Part shown: in pieces, positions 1-10,459 of the stretch
Numbering within the stretch: the first letter of the stretch is position 1
Layout: each line of letters starts with the position of its first letter
Assembly: GCF_023159225.1 (NCBI RefSeq)
Contig: NC_063166.1
Location: forward strand, 43,207,149-43,271,148
Direction of reading: 5' to 3'
DNA length: 64,000 bases
DNA from: Perognathus longimembris pacificus
Taxonomy: Eukaryota; Chordata; Mammalia; Rodentia; Heteromyidae
Notes under the pieces: generated by a model
What the model saw: the letters and a program-made list of their open reading frames with translations, nothing else
What the model was told of the DNA's origin: nothing
Database searches by the model: none
Made by a program: the position numbers and the translations under genes

Positions 1-385
1 TCTCTATACTTCCACAGTCCTTCCATATCTCCAGTCCTCTGCTCCTCATCATTTCTACTCCCTGTCACTCTCTGCAACAATTCAGCAGTCTGCTCACCAA
101 TCTTACCACAGCAGCTGCCTAATTCACTACCACCAATGAAGCAGAGGCTGCTATCACCTGTTATAGTCACCATCTCTCCTGAATACCAACTCTACCCAGA
201 AACAGATCACAAGCAGGTAAGCCAAGACCACTCAAGAGAATCCTTTCATCTGGCCTAATGTTACAACATCCTGGGAAACACAAGAGAGTATCTAGGGTCT
301 GACTCAGAAAGCAAGCTAAACACCCTAGTTACAGCCAGAAAAGGGGAATGGTATAGGTATGGTATACAAATATGTTTTTGTAATT

Positions 386-560
386 TGCACCAATCACAAG
401 CTTTACATAAGAACCAATCCAAGGCTTCAATTTGCACCAATCACAAGTTTTCTGCTGAGCCACTCAGCGAAGTGCTCCTCTCCCCACCTCCCCCATCTGA
501 GTGACAATAGCTGGAAGGTGTGCAGGGTTATGTAGAGTTTACCAAGGCTTGTCTTGGAGT
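386..560 (+). repeat. CCAAT-rich, LTR-like fragment
   Basis: The motif TTTGCACCAATCACAAG occurs almost unchanged near 388 and 431, with a third CCAATCC between them near 414. Closely spaced CCAAT motifs resemble a retroviral U3 or promoter segment. No LTR ends, polyadenylation signal or target duplication could be placed, so the class is uncertain. Confidence 0.3.
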
Positions 561-988
561 AATGTCTTTCGAGATAAGTGTGTGTTACCTGGAACAATCA
601 ACCAGTCAGGGCTCCTGAAGTGCAGCTGTGGTTGCCGTGGTCCCTGAGGCTGCTGGAATGTTCTCAGGTGACCATAAAGTTTGCAAAGCATCCAGGTTGC
701 CACAGGGCAATAAGGACAGTGACAAAAGGTGCTGCTTAGCTGTCAGTTGTCCCCTCAAGGCTGCCAGGCAGAAGGGAAGGACCTGTTGGCTGCCATTCAA
801 GGGGTCCAAAGGCTCTTCAGGGACAATTTTGCTTATTCAGAAACAAACTGAAAAAGACAAAGCTAGAGGTGTAGCTTAGGTGGGAGGGAGGTATGGCTTA
901 AGTGAGGGGCATGGCTTAAGTGGGAGTGGCTGCCTAGCAAGCCCAAGGCTCTGACTCTAGTACTGACCCCCTCAAAAAACAAAAAACA

Positions 989-1190
989 GGCCTGGGAATG
1001 TGGCTTTGCAGTAGAATGCTTGCCTAGCACGCATGGAGCTCTAGGTTCGATTCCTCAGTACCATATACACAGGAAAAGCCTGAAGCAGCACTATGGCTTA
1101 AGTGGTAGAGTGCTTGCTTTGAGCAAAGAGAAGCCGGGGACAGTGCCCAGGGCCTGAGTTCAAGTCCAGGACTGGCAAAAAAAAAAAAAG
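989..1190 (+). mobile_element. IDL-Geo-type dimeric SINE
   Basis: The left unit carries the B box GGTTCGATTCC at about 1043. The right unit starts near 1088 (GGCTTAAGTGGTAGAGTGC) and ends at ACTGGC, followed by an A tail. The sequence is moderately diverged from the better copies at 20 and 62 kb. Confidence 0.85.
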
Positions 1191-1951
1191 ACCTCAAACA
1201 TGAAAAGACTATCCATTACAATGATGAAGATTTTAGGAAAGCTCAACATGCAACCAATATTTTTAGTGACTTTTAGCAGAGTAGAAAATTAAATCACTCA
1301 TAACTCTACCAAGCCAGGAAAACCACATCACAATGGCCATTTTGGTGAAAATCTCAAAACCTACAATTTTTCACATATTTATAAAATGGAGAAGGTGGAG
1401 CCTAAAAGAATACAAAGGAGGTACTCAATAAATATTTAAAAACATAAGAGAGCACATCATCTTCTACACTGTTTTGTAACCTAGGCAACCACCCCTTTAT
1501 TATTACTGTCAATGAAGCAGTCCAGTGTCCCTAAAGGATTTTAGTACTCAGTCTCAAAACAAACAGGCAGACTCCACAGCAAGATATGCAAAACCTTCCT
1601 AAGCACACACAGGCAAGAGCAAGAAGCTATTCAATGAGCTCCAATTCTGGTATCACTGACAACCTCTAAAAATAATGAAATTCTTAAAACACTTTTACTT
1701 CAGTGTGGTTTTCAAATTTTAGTATATGGTGACTGCAGGGAGGCATAATGGGGATCAAACCCAGGGCCTGATACATGCAAAACAAGTACAGCCTAAGGTG
1801 CCCTAGTGATTTTCTTTAATGGAACAAGTTGCTCCAAAATCTGAAAGTTAAACTGTATTCTCAAAGCATATCATTAATCTGGACCAAGTCAAAAGCCTGA
1901 CAGAGCACCAGCAGCACAGTCCTGTAATCCTGGCTACTCAGAAGGCTGAGA

Positions 1952-1961
1952 GGCACGCGCG

Positions 1962-2010
<49 letters not shown>
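1952..2010. repeat. (CG/CA)n microsatellite
   Basis: Alternating purine-pyrimidine run: a CGCGCA-rich start followed by a pure CA run. It lies at the end of a truncated B1-like SINE head (about 1898-1951). The CG-rich part is the kind of sequence that can adopt Z-DNA. Confidence 0.95.
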
Positions 2011-2014
<4 letters not shown>

Positions 2015-2325
2015 CTGGTGAAGTGGCTACGGATGTCATGACAGCTTGAGTGGACTCACCAAGAACTGTGTGACTGGAGGCTATCACTAACTGCAGGCAA
2101 TTTTAAAAGAATTGCCAAAGACACTGAGAGGCCCAAAGCAGAAAGGCAGCATGAATGCTATCTGTACCAAGGCATTAAGCCAGCACAAGGGAAAAGCCAG
2201 GCTCACTGTGTCCTTCAATCCTAATTTGCCTCCACTACTTCATGAGAAAAAAACTATGTTTTGTTTACTGAAGCAGATCCAAGCACTGCCTGACACATAG
2301 TAGGTGCTCAATAACATGGTCCCTG

Positions 2326-2566
2326 ATGCCAGGGTCATCAGACTCAGGCTTGTAATCTTAGCTACTCAGGAGGCTGAGATCTGAGGATCAAAGTTCAAAC
2401 CTATGCCAAGCATGGGCGTACAGGAGACTCTTAGCTCCAATTAACCACCAAAAAATTCTGAAAGCAGGGCTATGGTTCAAGTGGCAGAGTTCTAGCATTA
2501 AGAGAGGAAAAAAAGCACAGGGACAACACCCAAGCTCTAAGTTCAAGTTCCAGGGCTGGCATTTCT
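2326..2566 (+). mobile_element. Composite SINE: B1-like head plus Geo-type right unit
   Basis: The 5' half (CTTGTAATCTTAGCTACTC, GAGGCTGAGATCTGAGG) resembles a 7SL-derived B1/Alu head. The 3' half (GCTATGGTTCAAGTGGCAGA, then AGTTCAAGTTCCAGGGCTGGC) is the same right unit as in the dimeric SINEs. It is fairly diverged. Confidence 0.75.
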
Positions 2567-2596
2567 TTCTTTTTTTTTTTTGGGGGGGGGGCATTT

Positions 2597-2600
2597 ATTA

Positions 2601-2673
<73 letters not shown>

Positions 2674-2689
2674 GAGAAAGAAAGAAAGG
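2597..2689. repeat. (GAAA)n microsatellite
   Basis: A nearly perfect GAAA run of about 90 bases with one AGAG interruption. It lies just after a T/G homopolymer stretch at 2571-2591. Confidence 0.97.
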
Positions 2690-2702
2690 AGTGAGTCTCT
2701 GA

Positions 2703-2930
2703 AAGCTGGGCATTAATGGATCATACCTATAACCCTAGCTCACCCTAGCTACTCAAGAGACCGAGATCTAAGGATTCTGATTCAAAGCCCACCCAGGAAG
2801 AAAACGCCATGAAACTCATCTCTGGCTTTTTAGCCAGAAGTGGAGCTGTGACTCAAGTGGTAGAGTGCTCGTCTTCTGTAACATGGCCTAGTGAGGGGCC
2901 CTGAATTCAAGCCCCAACACTAGCAGGCAC
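2703..2930 (+). mobile_element. Composite B1-like/Geo SINE, degraded
   Basis: The head contains a small internal duplication (CACCCTAGCTACTCAAG after CCCTAGCT). The right unit is recognisable at GTGACTCAAGTGGTAGAGTG and ends at CCCCAACACTAGC. Confidence 0.7.
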
Positions 2931-3189
2931 ACCCTAAAAACAGGTTCCTCAGTAAACTAACTGAATAAATGAAGTATCTATGGAGCTGCTATACCAATCC
3001 TCTTCTCTCTGCCTTTTCTCTGATCAAGGTCTCCCTCCAGAAGACCTCTAGAGAAAGGAGCATGTGCAATCAAAGGTCATCATCAATCTTCTCCAGACCA
3101 CTAATGGACCCTGGGCCTTGGTTCAGAGAACACAATGTGGGAAATACAAGCCACCACACAGAGACACTAACCATTAAGAGACAAACTTT

Positions 3190-3190
<1 letters not shown>

Positions 3191-3239
<49 letters not shown>

Positions 3240-3430
3240 GCCAGTCCTGGGCCTTGGACTCAGGGCCTGAGCACTGTCCCTGGCTTCTTCCTGCTCAAGG
3301 CTAGCACTCTGCCACTTGAGCCACAGCGCCACTTCTGGCCGTTTTCTGTATATGTGGTGCTGGGGAATCGAACCTAGGGCCTCGTGTATCCGAGGCAGGC
3401 ACTCTTGCCACTAGGCTATATCCCCAGCCC
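3191..3430 (-). mobile_element. IDL-Geo SINE with target duplication
   Basis: A full-length copy on the minus strand: a 48-base poly-T, then the right and left units in reverse complement, ending CCCCAGCCC. It is flanked by a perfect 15-bp target duplication, AAGAGACAAACTTTG, at 3176-3190 and 3431-3445. The long tail and exact duplication indicate a recent, L1-type insertion. Confidence 0.95.
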
Positions 3431-3679
3431 AAGAGACAAACTTTGGAAAACGAATCTCCTGTGGCAAAAGCAGGCATTGGCAGATAATCAGACAGCTATA
3501 AAGCCTAGCAAACAAACTCAGTAAACATGAGACCTCACTGGGCATGCTCAGTGGCATATACAATACAGCATTTGACCTATGTAGCCTTCAGCCAGGTAGA
3601 TGTTATTAATTTTGCCTCTCCTCAACCTTGCCTCTAATCTGACCACCACAGTGGGTTTAAAACTCAACAAAAGAAAGTA

Positions 3680-3900
3680 AAGCATAATGTACCATGCCTG
3701 TAATCAATCCTAGCCACTCAGGAGGCTGAAGCTCATGAGGGTCAAAGCCAGTCCAAGTAAGAAAGTCTACGGAATTCTTATCTCCAATAAACCACTAAAA
3801 AGTTGGAAGCAGTGGTGTGGCTCAAGTAGGAAAAGCATTATCCTTGAGCAAAATATCTAAGAGACAGTGCTCAGACACTGAGCACAAGCCCCAGTACAGA
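3680..3900 (+). mobile_element. Composite B1-like/Geo SINE
   Basis: Head at ATGCCTGTAATCAATCCTAG and GGAGGCTGAAGCTC; right unit at GTGTGGCTCAAGTAGG. It ends in a CAGA/CA-rich tail that grades into the following CA run. Confidence 0.75.
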
Positions 3901-3913
3901 CAGACAGACACAG

Positions 3914-3952
<39 letters not shown>
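3900..3952. repeat. (CA)n microsatellite
   Basis: Short (CAGA)n followed by about 20 CA units, replacing the A tail of the preceding SINE. Confidence 0.95.
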
Positions 3953-3953
<1 letters not shown>

Positions 3954-4740
3954 ATAAAACTAGGCAAAAGACATTACTTACTTTGTCCTCAATCCACTAA
4001 ATCCTCTAATACACATTGCAGGAATAATACTCTGCCCAAGCAAGTAAAACTACTGTGTCCCAGAGGAAATGCACTGTGGGCCTCCTAAGCTCTTGAAGAA
4101 AAGCATAAGAAGTGATGATGCAACATGCCAGCCCAGTGCTGTCACTGACCAGGCACCCTGAAGTGCCACTAACAGACACAAGGTCCAGGTACTGATCTGC
4201 ATTTCATCATGTCCTAGCTCTCTTTTCCTACCCACTCTACCTCCTTTTCAGCTTTCAACAATAGGAGGAGGAAAGGGAGAGGAAGAGTAGACACTGAGGC
4301 TATTCTGAGAAAGAAAAGGATTCAAAAGTTAAGTGCAACTTCCACCAACATAGTAACAGATCTCCAAGGAAACCAGGGTGACCTCAGCATTCTGTGTCTA
4401 GAACTGCAGGGAGAAACAACTTAGTTTCCATCCATCCAGGGTCACCTTGCTCCAAGTTTTCATATAAATAAAAGCCTGGGATGCTTCAGCTGGAAGCAAT
4501 GTGAACATTTCCAAACAGTCTACAAGAAGTGATGGATGACCCAGTGATGGGTCCACCCTATGACTTTCCAGGGCTTAGCTCAAATCTCATAGTCCCCAAG
4601 CCTATTACAAGACCAAGGATCTTTATTATGGCTGGCGAGAGCAAAGGAGCTCACCAACATAGTCTCCAATGCCCTTACATGGCTATCTGTGTTTTTCTTG
4701 GGCTTGTTTTTCAACAACAATGAAAAGAAAGAAAAGGGGA

Positions 4741-4945
4741 GTGCTGGGTGCTGGTGGCTCAAGGCTGTAATCCTAGCTATTCAGGAGGCTGACATCTAAG
4801 GATCACAGCTTGAAGCTAGCCAGGGTGGGAAAGTCGGTGAGACTCTGATCTCCAATTCAGGCAAAAAGCCTGAAGTGGAGCTGTGGCTTAAGTGAAAAAG
4901 CTAAGGGACAGTGCCCAAGTCCTAAGTTCAAGCCCGGGACAGAAA
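4741..4945 (+). mobile_element. Composite B1-like/Geo SINE
   Basis: Head GTGCTGGGTGCTGGTGGCTC and TAATCCTAGCTATTCAGGAG; right unit GGAGCTGTGGCTTAAGTG, truncated by a small deletion where CCTTGAGC is expected. Confidence 0.8.
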
Positions 4946-5740
4946 CACATAGACACAGAGCACTGATCCCCAGAGGTCTTCCAGGACACTGGAATCACCC
5001 CTAGTACACTGGGAGCACCCTCCTTGACTTTCTCATCTTTCTATGTCCGTTCGTATCTAGGATTCCCAACTTGGAGGAGGAAACTTCAGATGGCACCTGA
5101 AGGAGAAATAATAATACTAAATAGAAAACTGCCCATTTTAGGAGGAATGAAGGTGTTTTCGTCTCCCTTCTCTTTTTAATTCTGTTTGATTTTATTTACA
5201 TGAAGCTTCCCCGGCAGAGCCTGGAGATGGAAGCCACCAGGTTGGCAGGGGCACGCCTGCGCGCTGGAGGTCTCACAGGATGACAAGTGGCCGGCTTTTT
5301 GTTGTTGGTGGCAACTGTTTTCCACACCGGAGTTGAAGAGGAACTGGGCTGGGGGCGGCGGGGAGAGGCTACTGGGCTCAGACCACGGGAGCTGAAGCCT
5401 CCAGGGCCGGTACAGAGCGCGCCTGCTCCCGGCCTTGCTCGGCCATACTCCGGGGTGCGGGGGTGCATGGGGACAGAAAGCCACCGGCTGCCCGGGCCGG
5501 GAACCAACCGGTGCGGTGTGGCTGCCGCTCCACACCCCGTGTCGCCGCGGCCGCCGCCTTACTCCCGCCCCTGCGGCGCGGCCGGGCGGGGCCCCGCCGC
5601 GCCCAGCGCCTAGAGCCCGTCCCGGGCCACCCGGGCCACCGGGCCACCCGGGCAGGCGCGGGGACGCGGGCAGGGCTCGGGGCCCCGCCACGCTCGCGCC
5701 CGTACCCTGCCGCACGCGCGCACACCAGAGGCCGCGGTAC

Positions 5741-6021
5741 CTGTTCTGCCAGCCCTGGAGGAGGTTGGTATACTTGCTGAGCACGCCCTCGAGCGCCGGC
5801 TCCCTCCGGCGCCCACCACCTCCCGACGGGCTGGCGGCCACCGAGCCCGGGCTGCTGCGGCTGCCCCCGCCGCCCAGCGCGGCCGCCACCGAGCGGCCCG
5901 ACACCCCCCGAGCCGCCAGCGAGCAGGAGGGCGAGGAGCCCGCCGACGTGGCGCGGCTGCTGCTGCGGCTGCTGCCCTGGCTGCCCCCGCCGCCGTCGGC
6001 GCCCTGGGCCGCGCTCTCCAT
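5741..6021 (-). CDS. OSBPL10: OSBPL10 coding exon 1 (oxysterol-binding protein-related protein 10, N-terminus)
   Basis: The ATG at 6021-6019 sits in a strong initiation context (GGGGCCATGGAG). It opens a frame of 93 codons plus two bases that ends at the donor AACAG|GTACCG (intron begins at 5740). Residues 1 to about 70 are a low-complexity Gly/Ser/Ala/Arg region including [18 protein letters not shown]. Residues about 75-93 ([20 protein letters not shown]) begin a pleckstrin homology domain, whose remainder must lie in later exons. The match to mammalian ORP10 is very close as I remember it; ORP11 has a different leader. ORP10 is a lipid-transfer protein with an N-terminal PH domain and a C-terminal sterol-binding-type domain. 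It is reported at ER-Golgi and microtubule-associated sites and in phosphatidylserine transport. Reading past the donor gives only a proline/arginine-rich intronic tail. Confidence 0.92.
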
Positions 6022-6450
6022 GGCCCCTGCGCGCCCCGGACGCGGGGGCCCGGTGCGGCGGCGGCGGCGGCGGCGGCTCCGGCGGCTCCGGCTCCCGGCG
6101 CCCGGGCCGTGCGAGGCTGCTCCGAAGCCCGGGGAATGCCTGACTCACACGGGAGGAGGAGGACGGCGAGGAGGTGGTGGAGGAGGAGGAGGAGGGCTGG
6201 GGAGGAAGCCAGCGGGGCTGGATGCAGCTGCGGCCGCCCCTCCTCCCGCCGCGGCTCGGCCCGGCCCCGCCCTCCCGCCTGCCCTCCCTCCTGCCCGCCA
6301 CTTCCCGGGCCCGCAAGTTGCGAGCGCGGGGCGGGCTCGGCCGGCTCCGCCGCCGGCCTCCTCCTCCTCCCGCCCCGCGTCTCCGAGCCGGCCTCCTGCA
6401 CCTCTCGGCCCGAGGGCGGAAGGTAATCCAGGCGCGGCGCCCCCACCCCG
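6022..6450 (-). promoter_or_regulatory. OSBPL10: OSBPL10 5'UTR and proximal promoter
   Basis: Sequence immediately upstream of the start codon on the minus strand. It includes a run of seven GCG/CCG triplets at 6055-6076, which would lie in the mRNA leader if transcription starts above about 6080. It also holds a purine-rich GGTGGTGGAGGAGGAGGAGG stretch near 6174. The extent of the transcribed leader is unknown. Confidence 0.6.
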
Positions 6451-6639
6451 GCCACCTAGGGAGCTGGGGGGAGGGACGGCCACGCCACCCACCGGGCCTC
6501 CCGGACGCGGACGCGCGCTCCCCTGTCCCTGCGCACCGCCCGAGCCACGTGCGGACACTGACACCTGGGAATCAGGCTCTCCCGCAGCCTGGCCGACCTT
6601 CTCCCCGGTGTGTGTGCCTCGAGACAGGTGAGCTGGTGG

Positions 6640-7095
6640 GCATCAAGGCTGGGAGTGCCGTGAGAGATGAGGCTCACAAATGCTCCCGCCTCGCACTAGT
6701 CTCGATCATGATGGACACAGACCACCCTAAAAACATGACGATGACCCAGCGCCGGGCACACAGGAAGCACAAACCTCAAGGGCTTCAGAGTCTAAAACTG
6801 CCCTGCAAGGCAGTTAAGGAACGGCTGGTCACAAACACAATCATTCTCGGTGGCCTGCGACTTATTTTCCCTCTCCCCACGTCAAGACAGACTCCCCTCA
6901 ACTGGATGTCGACTGCTTTCAAGTGTAAAGGTGTTACTGTGTGGCAAAAGCAGGTAACTTGCACTCTTTCCACCCAGGAATAATCTATATAAATATAAAT
7001 ATTCAATGTTATCAGGGCATTTCTGCAGTTACCTAAGAGAAACAAAGGCCTATTTAAGGAGCTTGGATCTTCCCTTCCCAGAAACACACACTGTG
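6640..7095. other. Unique sequence upstream of OSBPL10
   Basis: No repeat and no convincing exon seen. The plus-strand open frame that crosses from the CpG island to about 6983 has no recognisable domain and is probably chance. Confidence 0.5.
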
Positions 7096-7099
7096 AAAG

Positions 7100-7310
7100 T
7101 GAGTAGGAAGGCTCACACTTGTAATCTTAGTTACTCCAAATGCTGAGATATGAGGATCATGGCTCAAAACTAGCCTGGGCAAGAAAATCTGTGAGACTCA
7201 TCTTCATCTAACCACCCAAAAGCCCAAAGTGAAGCTGTGATTCTAGTGGCAAAGTGCCAGCCTTGAGCAAAAAAAAAAAAAAAAGTGAGATTACAAGAGC
7301 CCCAGTATGG
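7100..7310 (+). mobile_element. Degraded composite B1-like/Geo SINE
   Basis: Head at GGCTCACACTTGTAATCTTAG; right unit at GAAGCTGTGATTCTAGTGGC; A-rich interruption near 7270. The following 7315-7675 is AT-rich with no feature recognised. Confidence 0.65.
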
Positions 7311-7677
7311 GCAATAAGCAAATGAATGAATGGTTAAATACGCACATATATAAATAAATGCTTAAATAAAGATCACTTCTTAAGGGAAAGCTTTCCTCAA
7401 TGTGCCCTAATATAGCAGGAAGGAAAACACCTACAAGATTCTCTTTAGAGAGTAAAATAGCTTTGTAATTGTTAGAAAACAATTTGAAGACAAATACAAA
7501 ATAAATTGACAAGGAGAACATGGACACTTAAAATTATTTACAAAATATCTATGTCTAGTATAGAAGCTATTTCCTTAATTTAGCACATATATATGGCAAT
7601 AAGGAAAACTTAAAATGCAACTAGGTTGACCGGAGCTCTAACAGCCATTTGGGCTATGTGTGAAGGCTGGGATTAGA

Positions 7678-7775
7678 GTAGAAGTGGAACTGTAGCACAA
7701 GTGGTAGAGCAACAGTCCTGAGTGAAAAAGCTGAGTAAGGGAATGAGGCCTGAGTTGAAGCCCCAGTACCAGCAT

Positions 7776-7816
<41 letters not shown>

Positions 7817-7828
7817 CACGCACACACC
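7678..7828 (+). mobile_element. Geo right-unit fragment with (CA)n tail
   Basis: Only the right unit is present (AGCACAAGTGGTAGAGCAAC to CCCCAGTACCAGC), ending in a CA run at about 7775-7828. Confidence 0.75.
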
Positions 7829-8284
7829 AGTAGCCCCTGGATGGTGCTGCCTGTGGGTCTTGTTTTCTAGATGGAGCTGGAGAACTAGCAGAGCATTTCT
7901 GGAGCTTCCTTCTCTAGCTAAGACTGTCAGTCCACAAAGTGACCTATAGAGCAGAGAGGAGTAGACATTAACCTGGTTAACCAAATGTGCTGAATGAGCC
8001 TTGTCACAAATACAGGGGGGAAAAAAATGTGACAACCAGGTCACCCTCTGATACCATTTGTTTATATTTCTGTTAGAAACACCTTATCCCAAAGAATAAA
8101 ACAGTAACAGCATGATACTTGCAGGTGATTCACATCTAGTAACCATTTAATTCTCCCAACTCTCCCATAAAGAGACTCAGTGCCTATTCCCAGCTCTCAG
8201 ACGAAAGAAACTGAATCAGGAGCAGTGAAGCAGCTTCTCCCAAATTCTGGAGGGAGAATCTGAAATCAGAGAACTGAGTCTCCA

Positions 8285-8935
8285 TTTGTTGTCTGCTGGT
8301 CTTGGAACTCAGGGCCTGGGCACTGTGAGAAAAGCCTCTTTTCTATCAAAGTTGTTTGCTTCCTTCCTGACACTTCTGTGAGAATTTTTTGTCTGAAAAG
8401 TTCCTGCTTTGGGCATGTGCATTGGCCCTTGATAATTGTGTTTGAGTTCCATCATTTTCCTGCTGCACTCTAATGAAAATACCCTGTTAGAAGCACATTG
8501 AATTTTAGTTAGATCCTGTTAATTGAGTCACATTCTTTTGCAGATTGTGAACCTGAGCTCAGCCAGCGGGCGCAGAGGGGTGGGGCCAGCTGGGTGAAGG
8601 ATAAAAAGGGAGCAGCCTGCTTGCTCTGTGTGCTTACTTGCCAGGTTTTTTGGTTGATGGTCACCATTCTGCAGAAGCAAACCTCCTTGCCTTGCTAAGT
8701 TCCTTTCCAGTTGGTGTCCTTATTCCTTTGCAACACCCCAACATCCTGAGCCATTTCTAACAGTGCTGTTTTACTCAAGGCAGGCACTCTAGCCCAGCTC
8801 CACTCTGACTTACTGAGGGTTAATTGGACATAAGAGCCCTATGGACATTTTGCCCAAGCTGGCTTCAAACTGCAACCTCAGATCTCAGCCTCCTGAGTGG
8901 CTAGGATTTCAGGTGTGAGCCACAGAGCTGGGTTC
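8285..8935 (-). mobile_element. Minus-strand SINE split by a solo LTR
   Basis: The right unit appears in reverse complement at about 8285-8333 (CTTGGAACTCAGGGCCTGGG) and resumes at 8763 (TTTTACTCAAGGCAGGCACTC). It is followed by a B1-like head ending near 8935 (CAGCCTCCTGAGTGGCTAGG). The LTR at 8334-8762 interrupts it, so the SINE is older than the LTR. Confidence 0.75.
8334..8762 (+). mobile_element. Solo LTR (429 bp)
   Basis: Starts TGTGAGAAA and ends TTTCTAACA, an imperfect 9-bp terminal inverted repeat. A TATA-like GGATAAAAAGGG lies near 8599, and the sequence after it has the short, CT-rich character of R/U5. No clear target duplication could be read. The family is not identified. Confidence 0.7.
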
Positions 8936-8966
8936 TGAATCTCTTTTTTTTTTTTCTTTTTTTTTT

Positions 8967-9256
8967 CTAGTCAGTCCTTGGGCTTGAACTCTAGGCATGG
9001 GCACTGGCTGTCCCTGAGCTTCTTTTGCTAAAGGCTAGTGTTCTAACCCTTCCAACTTTTTTCTTTTTTGCTAGTCCTGGGGCTTGGGACTCAGGACCTG
9101 AGTGCTGTCCCTGAGCTTCTTTTTGCTGAAGGCTAGCACTTTACATCTTGAGCCACAGTACCACTTCTGGCTTTTGCTGTTTATGTGGTGCTGAGGAATC
9201 GAACCCAGGGCTTCATGCAGTCAAGAACCCTACCCCTAGGCCACATTCCCAGCCCC
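8967..9256 (-). mobile_element. Geo fragment followed by IDL-Geo SINE
   Basis: A right-unit fragment at about 8967-9050 lies next to a nearly complete dimeric SINE at about 9062-9256. The second copy contains the reverse complement of the B box (GGAATCGAACCC) and ends CCCAGCCCC. Confidence 0.8.
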
Positions 9257-9299
9257 TCACTTTTTTTTTGTAATTTATATTGTAGATAACATTCTCAAG

Positions 9300-9395
9300 A
9301 TTATTCCTGCTTTGGCTGGCTTCACACTGTAATTCTAGAATCTCAGCCTCCTGAGTGGCTAGCATTATAGGCATGAGCCACTGAACCAGTCTTTG
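9300..9395 (-). mobile_element. B1-like SINE head fragment
   Basis: CTCAGCCTCCTGAGTGGCTA and GGCATGAGCCACTGAACC mark the head of a composite SINE in reverse complement. Confidence 0.6.
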
Positions 9396-9399
9396 AGTG

Positions 9400-9865
9400 T
9401 TAATTCTAAAACAGCATATTATGCCACTGATGATATTGCTTCATAATGGATGGGCTTTCATTTCCTGAACTTAATGAAACCACTGAACGTACCACTGGGT
9501 GCCAGGAATTTCATTTCCGGTTATATTTTGCACATTTAGGAATTCATTCTTGCTTTGCCATTCTGAGGAGAGCAGGGAAGTCTTGGGCACCCAGCCCCAG
9601 GGCTGTATTCCATGACAACAAGTATCTCTTCCTTGGTAACAAAACCCAGTTTTATAAGAAACAAGAAACTTCAGCCAAGGCTGAAGCAAGGTGTGCTGAC
9701 TCCACATCCAGTGAGTGTTCTCACAAATGCAGCCCCTGCCTGATCCTCAGGGATTATTTGTATGTACAGCTTGGCCAATCAGTGTGGAGACAAAAGCACC
9801 AGAACTTAAATTAGGGACGCTTTACTCTCTCAATGAATGAGCAGCATTAAGGTCACTCAGGGAAA
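9400..9865. other. Unique sequence, nothing recognised
   Basis: Contains a 122-codon plus-strand open frame (9446-9814) without a recognisable domain. I see no repeat and do not regard the frame as a gene. Confidence 0.4.
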
Positions 9866-9995
9866 GCTGAGAATGGTGGTATACACCTGTAATTCTAGCA
9901 CTCAAGAGGCAGAGGCAGGAAGCTTATGAACTGAATGACAGCTTGGACTATGTGCTGAGACCCAATTGAGAGAGAGAGAGAGAAAAAAAAATAGA
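9866..9995 (+). mobile_element. B1-like SINE with (GA)n tail
   Basis: GAATGGTGGTATACACCTGT, TAGCACTCAAGAGGCAGAGG and AGCTTGGACTATGTGCTGAG follow the full B1 layout rather than the composite form. A GA run follows at about 9968-9984. Confidence 0.7.
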
Positions 9996-10156
9996 TGGAG
10001 AGAAAGAGGGGCTCTTAACGACCATAAGCATTCATAGAATATCTATTAAAACTAAAATAAAATACCTCTATTAAAAACCTGCTATGACTACAAACACACC
10101 CTAAAGATTCCAAGTGATGGATGGAGCTGGACTTTTGAGCTCTTAAACATACCTGT

Positions 10157-10395
10157 TAGAGCCAGACGCCGGTGGCTCACACCTGTAACCCTAGCTATTC
10201 AGGAGTCTGAGATCTGAGGATCTTGGTTCAAAGCCAGCCTGGGCAGGAAACTCCATGAGACTCTTATCTCCAATAAACCACCTGAAAACCAGAAGTAATG
10301 CTGTGGCTCAAAGTGGTAGAGTGCTAGCCTTGAGCTGAAGAGCTCAGGGACATCACCCAGGCCCAGAGTTCAAGCCCCACGACTAGGAAGAAAAA
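10157..10395 (+). mobile_element. Composite B1-like/Geo SINE
   Basis: Well-preserved head (GCCGGTGGCTCACACCTGTA) and right unit (ATGCTGTGGCTCAAAGTGG), ending CCCCACGACTAGG and an A tail. Confidence 0.85.
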
Positions 10396-10459
10396 AAAAT
10401 CTGATAAAAATGCAAAGTGGTATAGCCATTTTGGAAAATGATTGGGCAGTTTCTTGGAG

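Larger units (their letters stand above)
1..5738 (-). other. OSBPL10: OSBPL10 intron 1, 3' of exon 1 (partial)
   Basis: This stretch lies downstream of the OSBPL10 exon 1 splice donor on the minus strand and should be the beginning of its first intron. I found no second exon: the PH-domain continuation expected after the first exon is not encoded here on the minus strand. It holds SINE copies, two CA runs and a GAAA run, listed separately. The stretches 1-385, 565-985, 1190-1890, 2015-2325, 3445-3675, 3955-4740 and 4945-5175 show no gene or repeat that I recognise. Intron status is inferred from the exon's position. Confidence 0.8.
5385..6620. promoter_or_regulatory. OSBPL10: CpG island over the OSBPL10 promoter and exon 1
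   Basis: Very GC-rich with dense CpG, in sharp contrast with the AT-rich, CpG-poor surroundings. It contains GC boxes (such as GGGCGGGGC near 5584), a CACGTG E-box near 6546 and several purine-rich runs. No TATA box is evident upstream of 6021 on the minus strand, consistent with a dispersed CpG-island promoter. The transcription start cannot be fixed from sequence alone; it probably lies between about 6050 and 6450. Divergent plus-strand transcription would be typical for such an island but is not shown here. Confidence 0.85.

Noticed and set aside
5378..6455. Other long minus-strand frames overlapping OSBPL10 exon 1
   Set aside because: They lie in different frames from the recognised OSBPL10 start and have low-complexity translations.
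5435..6631. 398-codon plus-strand open frame across the CpG island
   Set aside because: It is antisense to OSBPL10 exon 1. Its Pro/Arg/Ala-rich translation is what GC-rich DNA gives in any frame, and no domain is recognisable.
9446..9814. 122-codon plus-strand open frame as a gene
   Set aside because: There is no recognisable domain, splice context or codon pattern, and the frame length is compatible with chance.
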